64,000 nucleotides of DNA from Aphelenchoides besseyi (taxonomy: Eukaryota > Nematoda > Chromadorea > Rhabditida > Aphelenchoididae). Position 1 is the first letter of the stretch. Each line of letters begins with the position of its first letter. The position numbers and the translations under genes are program-made. This document shows positions 36,079 through 45,511 of the stretch, one piece after another. The DNA is taken from positions 11,780,001-11,844,000 of the forward strand of contig JAMPIQ010000001.1 in the NCBI GenBank assembly GCA_024699855.1, read 5' to 3'. A model generated the notes under the pieces. The model searched no databases, was not told the origin of the DNA, and saw nothing but the letters and a program-made list of their open reading frames with translations.

Positions 36079-37393
36079 ATGTGGTTAACTACGCGTCGAC
36101 TAGCAGCCAACACTCCGAAGGTCATCAAAACCGTTGGAACGAAACGGATAGAACCGAAGTTGCATACATGTGAGGAGTTGATCAGTGGATGGAAGTCGAT
36201 TGTCTATCCAACAGATGCGGTTGGAAGTCGAGCATATGCATTTCACGGTTCAATATCAACGTGTTAATGAACCTATTTTTGAGTTTAGGACCCTTAGCGG
36301 ATGTTGAAAATGCGCTGATGTTGTTGGCAAGTAAAATTGCGACAGAAATGTTGCCAACAGCCACGTTCATTGATGTCGATGATATTTTGCCCATTGAAAC
36401 AACTCATGCCTGTGGTTTTCCGCTTCCTACCGAAACCGAACGTCTGTTGCAATATACGCTAATGGAGGACGAGTCGAAATGTCTATCGGGAACTGCTGGT
36501 TAGTTCTAGATCTCTTGTTAAGCTTTTGATTTCGTTTAGAAATGGGTATTGCTGAGAAACTGAAGGGTAAAACGTTCGAACAGAACCATTTACCCGCCAT
36601 CTTTTTGGCTCGCAGTCGTTGTTTCCGTCCTGAAATCTCGACCTCAGCAGCAGAAGCGAAACTCTACCGAGTTCACGAATTTAACAAGGTTGTCAACACT
36701 TTTGTTTGGAAGTAAAAACGTTAATTTTAGATGGAAATGTTTTGGGTTTGTGAACCAAAACAAAGTGGTGAAGTTCTAAATCGAATTACGGACGTACAAA
36801 TGAGGATTTTCGATGCAATCGAATTACATTACAGGTGAGTAGGCAATGTAAATTTTATTGTGCGCCATCAATTATTCAGATTAATCGAAATGCCCTCGGA
36901 AGAATTAGGTGCGTCGGCGAGCAAAAAGTTTGATATTGAGGTAAGTTACTGCTTGTCGAGATTATGAGAACTTAATACATAAGACTATGTTTTCTATGCC
37001 TTTGCAATTTCACGCAGTTCAATGCCCAGTTACTTTAGGCGTGGATGCCCGGTCGAGGTCTTTACGGCGAAGTGTCTAGTGCGTCCAATTGCACCGACTA
37101 TCAATCCAAACGTCTGAACATTCGATTTCGCAGGCCTGACAGAACGGTCGATTACGCACATACACTAAATGGAACGGTATTGGCATCAACACGAACAATG
37201 ATCGCTTTACTCGAAACCCATCAAGAAAAGGTTATTGATTGACGTTTCTTGGAACTTTGTATTTGAACAAACTTTAATTTAGGGACGAAAAGGAGTTAAA
37301 TGGCCCACGGAACTTCAACCGTTTCTGCCCACTCGTCGTTCTCCGCCCATTCATTTAGCGCCCACTAAGCCAATAAACTACCGTGTTGTTTAA
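36079..37393 (+). CDS. SARS2: Mitochondrial seryl-tRNA synthetase, short form
   Basis: Class II synthetase that charges mitochondrial tRNA-Ser. Motif-bearing blocks match SARS2: [12 protein letters not shown] (serine-binding TAE loop), [12 protein letters not shown] (motif 2), [34 protein letters not shown], and [16 protein letters not shown] (motif 3 with its Arg). The N-terminus [18 protein letters not shown] looks like a mitochondrial presequence. Only about 55 residues precede the block [14 protein letters not shown], whereas full-length SARS2 carries a coiled-coil tRNA-binding arm there. Upstream of the ATG there are about 175 bases to the GTF2H1 stop, so no room for that arm. Total about 330 residues against about 500 for human. 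Confidence 0.85.
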
Positions 37394-37803
37394 AACGAAG
37401 CGTGTATTTGGCGATGTGAAATAAAACTTTACGACTTTTACTGCAGAATGCTGTTTGGTCAATCTTTTGATGTCAGGAAATAGAAACGTACAACGGAAAC
37501 AGTTTAATTTAGAAGCGAAGTGATTTCATACTTCTGGTTCAATCTTGACGTCTAATTCGTAGACAAAAGGCGGGACTTCGGAGTTGAAATCTCGAGGTCA
37601 TGAGTTGGATATGAAAAGGTCGTTGTGGTATTTATAAATTTTTAATCGTCTTTGTCTTTAAGTTAGTTGGACTCGAATTCAAATGCTGAGTCAAACGGAA
37701 GTCGTGGATTTAACGTTTTCAAACATCTGTTGAAATTTGATTTCAGATTAACGTTAGTCGTTGGTTTTGACAAGGTGTGGAAAGTTCTCTTGAATACTGT
37801 ACA
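37394..37803. other. Spacer before the secreted peptide gene
   Basis: About 410 bases. No coding frame is supported; likely the promoter of the following small gene. Confidence 0.4.
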
Positions 37804-38188
37804 ATGACATCAATGAACGTTGTATTCTGCGCTTTCGGTGAGTCTATTTCGGTCTTCTTTGGATACAATTTGATCGTTTTTCTCAATCATACCATGTGGT
37901 AGTTTCTAGCATCTTAACATGAATTCAATTTTTAGCTGCGCTGTTTCTTCTGAATTTGGCTGATGCTTCACCAACTGGAAATGGATTTGTGGACTCATCT
38001 AATCGAGTAAGTAAAAGGACAATTGAAAAGCAGCCGGTTTTTCATTGCAGTTCAAACGTTCGGTTTATGGTCTCTATCAACTGATTCCGAATTCAAATGT
38101 CATGAAACAGAGCTTGAAAATCAAAAAGTTCGCTGGAAACGCGTGGCCTTCCGACTTCTCGAACCCAGCAAACATCTTCGTTTATTAA
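37804..38188 (+). CDS. Small secreted peptide, possible neuropeptide precursor
   Basis: Three exons join in frame to about 85 residues. The signal peptide is MTSMNVVFCAFAALFLLNLA followed by DASPTGNG. After a dibasic site (FKR) comes SVYGLYQLIPNSNVM, then a basic KIKK and FAGNAWPSDFSNPANIFVY at the end. There are no cysteines after the leader. The layout of leader, short spacer and KR site is that of a peptide precursor, but no known family is recognised and there is no amidation Gly before the basic sites. Splice sites (gtgagt, gtaagt, ttttag, ttgcag) are good. Confidence 0.6.
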
Positions 38189-38460
38189 CTTATCGGCTGT
38201 AAATTAAGAATACCATCTCAAATCGTATCAATAAACTCAATAAACTTTATGCAATTACATTTCTGTTGTGCAATCGAATCTCGAAGCGTAAGCAAACGTT
38301 TGTAGATTCTTGGCATTTCGAGTGCCAACGCTATGGATTTTACTCGTGGACTGCGAATATGCAAATTAGGCGGTGGTTCTCGGGTCTTCAAGTCATTTCG
38401 AATCCGTGGGGAATGTTGAGAAATCGGCACAGGAATAGAAATCGTCTTAAACCCTAAGCC

Positions 38461-40139
38461 ATGAATTTAATTCAACGGGCACTCGTTTGGATTCTGCTCG
38501 TCGTCGGTTCGATTTACATCGTTCTAAGGCTATGGATTTCCGATTCGCCTATCGAGACTCCAGTGGGTTTATCAACAAAATCGTAAATCAAACAAACTGC
38601 TTAAGATTTCAAGCGGCAATCTCGTTGAACGACTCGAATTGTTGGAAGAAAAAATCGGGCAACAGAACGCGCGATTGGAACAAATTCGACTTCGACACGA
38701 CAATCTGGTGCTGAGAGGTCGACGAGTTGAAGTATTGAACAAAAATGTGAGTTATAGTTTTCGTCCAAGTGTTTATTTTGTGGTTTCAGCGGACAAACAA
38801 AACTCTCAATTCAGTGGGAAACGTTTGGCACAAACCGATTGCCGTTTTGGTTTTCGTTTGTGACAGAGCCTCGGCATTGAAAGCACAACTCAAGAAACTG
38901 ATCTCTTATCGAAAATCCAAAAGCCAATTCCCGATAATCGTGAGTCAAGATTGCGATAATCAAGAGGTCGTGAATGTGGCAAAGAGTTTCGAATCGGAAG
39001 TTGAATACGTGAAGGTGAGTGTGATCCATTAGACATTCTTTTTAGCGTATTTTTTAGCACGAAAGTGGTCAGAAAGCGAAGATTGTTGTGCCGCCAGAAC
39101 ACAAACATTTCAAGTCTTACTATCTCATTTCAAGGCACTACAATTTGGGGCTCTCGCACGTCTTTGATCAGCGAGGATTCGATTCTGTGATCATTTTGGA
39201 AGGTCTGAGCAGTTTTGCTTTTAAGTTATGGAAAACATCTTTAGATGACTTGGATATCAGCTCCGATTTCTTCGACTTCTTTGCCGGAACTCGTTGGTTA
39301 CTCGATGAGGATCCGTCGCTTTTTTGTATTTCCGCTTGGAACGATAATGGACGACCGAGTTTGATCGACTTGACTGCTCACGATCGTCTCTATCGTTCTG
39401 ATTTCTTTCCGGGTCTTGGATGGCTGATGACAAAGTAAAAAGTGTTCGTGAAGATCAAAGGACATTCAAATTGCAGAAATTTGTGGAGTGAATTTGGTCC
39501 AAAATGGCCGTCAGGGTTTTGGGACGATTGGATTCGAGATCCGGCAAGACGACGGAAACGTTCGTGTATTCGACCTGAGATCTCGCGTACTGCCATGACA
39601 ACTTTTGGCAAAAAAGGAGCAAGTCGGTAGGTCAAAAATGTTTTAGTTTTGAGGAAATTTGTTAATTTAGCGGATTGTTCTTTAACTACTATTTGAAGAA
39701 GATTTTTCTTAACGATGTTGCTGTTGAGTTTACAGCATTAAATCAAAGCTCACTCTTGAAATCGAATTACGACCATGAATTCATTGATCACGTCTATCAG
39801 TTACCGACAATTCAGTTCGAATCGTTTATTAAGTTAAAAACCAAAGGAGCAGAATATCGAATCACGTATCAAACAATGGCACAATACACATCAATTGCCA
39901 AGGGTTTGAGATTGATGGCTGATACGAAGGTAAGATGGAAAGTTCATGCTAACCTTGCTTTTGATGTTTAGGCGGGAGTGCCACGAACTGCGTACAAAGG
40001 GATTGTTACTTGTTTCGTGAAAGGAAATCGTGTGTTTCTTGCGCCGAAAGATCCCAGTCGATGGACGGGATACGATTCCAAATGGGAAGCTCCAGGAGAC
40101 GTTCTATCGCCAATTGACAAGGAGAACGAGGAGCCTTAA
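38461..40139 (+). CDS. MGAT1: GnT-I, N-acetylglucosaminyltransferase (MGAT1)
   Basis: GnT-I adds the first GlcNAc to the Man5 glycan in the Golgi, opening the route to complex N-glycans. It is a type II membrane protein: short tail MNLIQRA, one membrane anchor ([18 protein letters not shown]), a coiled-coil stem ([16 protein letters not shown]) and the catalytic domain. The catalytic domain shows [45 protein letters not shown] (metal-binding EDD, split by an intron inside LE/DD), SAWNDNG, and [11 protein letters not shown]. The start codon follows directly after a short spacer. About nine exons. C. elegans has three such genes (gly-12, gly-13, gly-14). Confidence 0.92.
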
Positions 40140-40615
40140 CAGCTCGACAGTAATTTCCGTTTGTTTGGTAGCTTTCTAGTCACATATCTTTTCTGCAATT
40201 CCCGGTTTAACACCCCTTTCTTTCCACATGAATAATGGGTCACAAATTAGTTTATTTAGTTCATAACGTTCTAAATGTAAAGACTTCTATTATTAATTAG
40301 CATGTAATTGAATAAACAAATACACAACGAGAAGCCATTTCTTGAGTTGATCTTAGACTTTTACTTTCGAAAAAACTTAAAACACCAACTCCGCATCTTC
40401 ACAACAACGTTTGCTAACTACTTTGTTTGATTGTTTTATTAAAAAAGTTTATTGTTATCTTCGAAATATTAACAACAAGTATGCAAGATTTCTTTATGCA
40501 CTTTTTGTACAACAAAAGAACCTGGGTACTTAAACAACGTGACGAATCTGTTTGAAGGTCTTGGCAACGTGTTAGCGCGAAGTTCAGACCAGCTCTTCTC
40601 AACATTGACATCTTT
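40140..40615. other. Spacer between convergent MGAT1 and peptide genes
   Basis: About 475 bases between two stop codons. It holds both 3' untranslated regions; AATAAA-like sequences occur on both strands. No gene seen. Confidence 0.4.
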
Positions 40616-41709
40616 CTATGCATCAAATATGCGACAGAACTTGAACCTGCACGCATAACGTTTGTAGACTGCCCCCTCTAAAGCACGTCGAGATCTGGAC
40701 ATAATTTGCTTGTTGTCCAACTGATCGATCAGCTCCATAAGCTCTTCGTTTGTGTCCACTCGAGTTGGCCACTGGTATGGTGCAGATTGAACAGCAGCAG
40801 GGGCCGGACGAAGCATACGCATATATGCTAACGAGTAGGGGAAATTCTGCAAATTATTTTCAAGTCAAAACAGCGGATTAAGTAGCTAGACGTGCAATGC
40901 AACGGTTTTACGTGGCATTTTAACAGTTGGATTAATCATATCGGAAGTCGGGTCTTTTGCTGTAGTCCCCCCGCCCCTTTTCTTCGCAAAAGGCGAACAC
41001 TTTAACGAACGTCAAGATATCTTAACCGGTTGTGTTTTTTATTTGTTTTAATTTTAGTTTTCAAAATGGAGCAACTTCGTAATTGGACGTTGAAAAACGT
41101 GTACGAAGCGATTAGTAAACCAGATGAGCAGTTCTTGGAATTCTTGCGCGAACTCAACGTAATGAAATGGAACCCGAAATGTCCGAGAGACGAAAGACAT
41201 AAGATGCAAATGCGAATGGCGCGTCGAGCACGAGATCGGCGATGACAAAGATGACGAAAATGATGGCGATGCTGTGGAACGCGACATACGATTGCGCGAG
41301 GACGTTATAGATTCAAATTAAATACAATTGTTGTTGTTATTGTTGAAAAATAAACTTGTTGTTAACTTAAAAAGAGGAACTCCTGAGGGGGGGGGGGGGG
41401 GGGGGGGCTACAGCAAAAGGTGCAACTGAGGGGGGGAGATTACAGCAAAAGACCCCGGAAGTCTTATGATTAAACGAATTTGTTTCCGTTTTCGAAATAG
41501 CAAAAGATGACACAGTATTAGATCTTTCCTAATTAAGAAACCACTGTCTCATATTTTTGATTACGGTAATAAAGTCAACTTACTCTTGTGATACGATGAA
41601 ATCGAATAGTCGATGAATCGGCTGTTGAGTCGCTTAGAAGAACAAGAAGGGCAAAGACGATTGTGAACAAGCGAATCATGCCAACAGAAGACGTAAATTT
41701 GGGCAACAT
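40616..41709 (-). CDS. Neuropeptide precursor with a two-cysteine C-terminal peptide
   Basis: Exon 1 (about 41586-41709) encodes MLPKFTSSVGMIRLFTIVFA and a leucine-rich leader ending DSTA, then IRFHRITR. A phase-0 donor (gtaagt) joins it to exon 2 at an acceptor ttgcag near 40853, which starts NFPYSLAYMRMLRPAPAAVQ. The precursor ends SRSRRALEGAVYKR then YACRFKFCRIFDA. The final KR site would release YACRFKFCRIFDA, a 13-residue peptide closed by a disulfide over CRFKFC. The peptide is not amidated, since the stop follows directly. I do not recognise the family; the ring is smaller than in allatostatin C or elevenin. The 733-base intron contains a transposon. Confidence 0.65.
40942..40949. repeat. 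Left target-site duplication
   Basis: The sequence CGGAAGTC directly borders the left inverted end of the transposon and is repeated exactly at the right border. Confidence 0.85.
41066..41245 (+). pseudogene. Transposase N-terminal remnant inside the element
   Basis: The frame starts MEQLRNWTLKNVYEAISKPD and continues QFLEFLRELNVMKWNPKCP, then a basic stretch ending ARDRR. The order of helix, FLRELNVM, and CP resembles the zinc-ribbon start of IS1595/Merlin transposases (xFLxExGLxxxxxxCP). A second frame, shifted by one base, carries RCKCEWRVEHEIGDD and then an acidic end at 41319, hinting that a frameshift split an originally longer protein. No DDE catalytic core is present. An AATAAA follows at about 41349. 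Confidence 0.5.
41387..41407 (+). repeat. Run of 21 G
   Basis: An uninterrupted G run next to the inner copy of the transposon end. Runs of this length are unstable and prone to sequencing error, so its true length is uncertain. A shorter G run (7) occurs about 25 bases further on, beside the outer end. Confidence 0.9.
41456..41463. repeat. Right target-site duplication
   Basis: CGGAAGTC, identical to the copy at the left border of the transposon. Confidence 0.85.
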
Positions 41710-42943
41710 GGCGATTGGATGCGTGGCCGGACGGCGTTGTATATGAAGTCTCGAATACAGTCTAAGCTAATGGTTTTATAGAGTCCGATGAAAACTATGT
41801 CGCGCAATTCATCTGCTCGTCAATGCTCGGAATTGTTAATTTCGACCACGGTTCCGTACGCGTGTTGGACAAATTTCGCGGAATTGACCACTGAAAGTCC
41901 ATTGGATGAGCGAAAAGAACAAGTGGACTTATGGGCCGTAGTGTCACGGTTGATCAATCCAACGGTAATAATGAAGAAGGCGTGGGTATCTATTTTGGAC
42001 AGTTTGTGTGCACACAAGTTCGCGATGATAAATGGCAATGAAGTCAAGAGTACGTCTGCACATCATTACGAAAACGAAAATGAACTGATGGTTAAGAATC
42101 TAACATCGCGAAGTTTGGGTTTCCGCGAAAGCTGTTGATTCGTGCAATTGAGCGACCGTTGGGTGGACTTGTAAACTAAACGTCATTCTGTTCCAATGCA
42201 CAGTCCCTCGAATATCCCCTCATTAGCATTAATAATCACCGTTTTCGCAGTAAAATGACGTGAAATTTATGGTAAACAAAAAACATATCGCTTTTCGACA
42301 TACTATCGACAACCGTATAGTCGAATTGTAAGCGACTGTCAGCGGATTTTAACACAAGTTTTTGGTTTAGAAATTTGATTATGAACCGCGCTCTTGGCCC
42401 CTCAAATTTCTTAGTTGTGCAGAGGCGGAGCGAATCCCAAGACGTTAAAGCGGGTCACCGTAAATTATTTACGTGTCAGGTGAAATGACGAGCGTTTAGA
42501 ACGGAAATCGAGTTATATCGTTGCGATAGCTCTTCATATACGATGGTGAAAATTCACTTTGTGGAGGAAACTTTGAAAGTTCATCAGTTGGAAGAGCCGA
42601 CTGAATTATGCGCATTATATGTTATGCATTGTCTCTTCTTGAGCCATTAGTCACGATGTCGCTATTTAACGAACGTGAAGACCCGTTTTCGTCACTTGAA
42701 CTGTTGAGCTTCAAATCTTTGAAGTGAGAAATAAAAAACAAACGGTCATGTGAACATGGAAAACCCAATCACGATCATACGTCAACCCGACACTGTTCGT
42801 TGTTGTTTTTGACACCTATAACTCAATTACATCATTGAACGAAGCATCGACCTTGTTTACAAAGTAACAAAGCTCTGTGTTCGAGATTTGAGCTTTGAAG
42901 TTTATTTCATTTACTAACATCTGACGTAAGCATCACAACTAAA
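41710..42943. other. Intergenic stretch, no clear gene
   Basis: About 1.2 kb, containing the neuropeptide gene promoter at its left end. A 116-codon plus-strand frame at 41788-42138 starts MKTMSRNSSARQ; it has no domain and no splice support and is not called. Confidence 0.4.
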
Positions 42944-43275
42944 TTATGAACGAACTACTGGAATCGGAGAACGAAAAGTGGTTGTGCTTTCGGAGTCATC
43001 AGCGGGTATCATAGGGCCACCGGGATTGAACATATCACTATCCCAGAAACTTGCAATCCACGTCCAAAACGACGATCCATCTGCGTCTTCATGATCACCA
43101 ACCTCTCCAATAGAGTTGTCATCAGAAAACAAGCGAATGTTGGTCTCGGTGGTGTCTAATGGCGCTGAAAGCACCTTGTTTGCAATACACAAAATCTAAA
43201 GGTTTTCATATTCAAATAGTCATTAGGGAAACCTACTGCAATGGCAAAAAGAACAAATCGAATTGAGTTGAACAT
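42944..43275 (-). CDS. Small acidic secreted protein, unknown
   Basis: Two exons give about 95 residues. The leader MFNSIRFVLFAIAILCIANK ends near VLSA. The mature part is acidic with Trp and Ser (SIGEVGDHEDADGSSFWTW, then FWDSDMFNPGGPM) and ends FRSPIPVVRS. No dibasic processing site and no cysteine outside the leader are seen. No family is recognised. Donor and acceptor are gtaggt and ttttag-like. Confidence 0.6.
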
Positions 43276-43522
43276 TTTTGTTTGATGTTATTCGCACTGT
43301 TCATTCACTTCTTTTTATACGCAAATTGACCATCAAAAATCATCGATTTTTAATGTTCTGATTGTGAATCGAGTTCATTGAAGGTGACTGGTCATTGGCT
43401 TATTTCGCAATTTAATCCGATTAACCACTTTACATTACCATTTTGTTTATTATTGGAATAAGAAAAACAAAAGTTTGGAAGTTGACGTGGACGGTCGACA
43501 TCGTCAGAAGGTTGTTTGTGAC

Positions 43523-45511
43523 TTACGTACCCGTTCGATTTGATGTGAAGTAACGTATGAGCTCGATCGGCAATGGCAAAATGATCGTTTGATTCTTTTC
43601 GCTGCTGATGTTGTTCAGAGTTTGAAGATACCTGAAATCAACGATTGGCGTCCACGTCCGAAGTTCCAATCTAACCGCAATTGAATTGCCGACGGCGATT
43701 GCGCAATGATTTTTGCCGCTTCTCTCAGCGCTCTGGATGCAAGACGTTCGCCCTCAGATGCAATAACCTACAAAATTAAAGATTCTGATTTCTACGGCAA
43801 AAGGACATTAAAGCAACAGCTTGTTTCCAGCTTTTGCTTTTTAAGTTCACAAGACCGGTGATATTCTTCGAAATCATCTGCTCCGGAAACGTGACCTCTG
43901 ATACTTTGCGTCAAACGACCCGGATCAGAATTTTGGATAAAGTGCAAATTCCAAGTGAACGGTCTTCAAACTAAAAGTACTAACTTTTGCTCGTGCATCC
44001 TAAACGAATGATTTTGAATCGAGGATTTTCGCATCAAACTCACTCTGGCGCTCTCTGCTTCTTTGGCCATTGATCGTTGAAGCTGCACAGGAAGACGAAC
44101 GTCCTTACTAAAACCACAACATTAACAATTTACAGCCATTTCCGGTTCACATTTCAACGCGTTCGACTTTGATGCCCCAACGAGCGGTGGTATCGGCCAA
44201 AAGGTTTTGCATGACAGCAGCGATTTCGTCGCGATCGCTGAGAATGTTGCTTAAACTACGAGTGCCGAGAATGTTCCTGCAAATCTCGGGAATGTGACAG
44301 AAAACGTAAACATTAAAAATTCCAACAACTTTCGAATAACAACTTTTAATTACAGACTTTCCATAGACACTTCTAATCTCTGGTCTGATTTCTATTGACC
44401 ACTCAAATGATTTTTAATTTGACTTTTGAAGAAACTAAATGGCGTCCATTGCGTCATGTCCAAGTTACCTGAGTGCTGTTTGAGCAAGTAATCTCGTTGA
44501 AAGGTGCGAGTTTTCCACGTTCGCTATCGAGATACTATGACATCAAGGTGTGTAAGTAATGACATTAAATCAACTTACGTGGCATTGAAAATGCGGTAAT
44601 AAATAACAGCATCTACAGAAATCGTGACTGAATCACTCGTCAATATTTCCTTTAAAGTTGAGTCGATTACTTCATTTAGACTAAAAATAACCTGTGGAGG
44701 AACACTGAAGGAGACTGTTCGTAAGTCGACACGAGTAAACTGCTCGATACATGGAATAACGAAAAAAATTCCCGGGCCCTATTTAGGTTTAAACAAACGA
44801 TAAAATAAACACTTACTTTTGCTCCCCCGCCAATCAATCTTCCCAAGCGAAAGATAACGGCCCTATGTTTACGTGAATATACGGTACATCAATTTTCGTA
44901 CTTGCCTTTCATATTCCTGAACAACTTTGACACAAAAACAAATCGAAATCGGAAATGTGAGAAGCATGAAAATGTATGAAATACAAATTAGAATCCATCC
45001 AACAACGCCAAGACCCGTATCGTAAGCGTCGGCTAAAAATCCGAGTTTTACATCAAATTAAAGAAACGTAACGTACGTTGATTATTGGGGTAATATGATA
45101 GTCTTAGTTGAGCCAACGATTGTCTTCGAGCTTCTTTCTCTTCCTTAACTTCTCATTAGTGATTAAAACTTTGTTGCAGATTACCTTAGCATAACTAATG
45201 AGGTTTAAGGTTAATCTTCGACCACGACGATAAGGTGAAGGACCTGAAGTTGAGCCATGCCTCGAGCCCATCGTTGAACCCGATCGTGGACGACGAAAAT
45301 GAGCAGTTGCGATTGGAAATTCGGGAACCTCGATTCGAATTGACTCGCCTTCTGGGGCGTTTTCTTCCATAAGGTGTGTTTGCTCGGTAGCTTCTTCTTC
45401 TTCACTCGACGATCCGTCTAAATTGCATTGTAAATGGTGATGACTAGCGGCGGTCGGTCGAGTTCGATAACGAACAAGCGGAGACTTTTCGCTTGAACTC
45501 CGACGAAACAT
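43523..45511 (-). CDS. Stomatin-like membrane protein (MEC-2/UNC-1 type)
   Basis: Stomatins are hairpin-anchored cytosolic-face proteins that oligomerise and regulate ion channels. A Ser/Glu/Arg-rich N-terminus (MFRRSSSEKSPLVRYRTRPT) leads to the membrane hairpin (VVGWILICISYIFMLLTFPI). The SPFH domain follows: EYERAVIFRLGRLIGGGAKG, VDLRTVSFSVPPQEILTSDS, VTISVDAVIYYRI, STRLLAQTALRNILGTRSLS, WGIKVERVE, KDVRLPVQLQRSMAKEAESA, and the end ISSEKNQTIILPLPIELIRY. The intron within EYER starts with GC (AG|GCAAGT) rather than GT. An in-frame ATG at 45667 could extend the N-terminus by 52 residues. Nematode relatives act in touch neurons and muscle. Confidence 0.9.

Larger units (their letters stand above)
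40950..41455. mobile_element. Short DNA transposon, probably Merlin superfamily, non-autonomous
   Basis: The element is 506 bases long. It starts GGGTCTTTTGCTGTA and ends with the exact reverse complement, TACAGCAAAAGACCC, giving perfect 15-base inverted ends. Each end continues into a run of C (left) or G (right). Direct 8-base duplications flank it. Eight-base duplications occur in the Merlin, hAT and P superfamilies; ends beginning GG favour Merlin, which relates to bacterial IS1016/IS1595. A 59-codon frame inside also resembles the N-terminus of such transposases. The right side has a second, inner copy of the end sequence (CTACAGCAAAAGG). It is too short for a working transposase, so it must move in trans. 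It sits in the intron of the neuropeptide gene. Confidence 0.85.

Noticed and set aside
44645..44700. An insertion of about 14 residues (VIFSLNEVIDSTLK) in the stomatin SPFH domain
   Set aside because: The stretch starts with GT and ends with AG, and removing it restores the canonical PPQEILTSDSVTISVD, so it is an intron.
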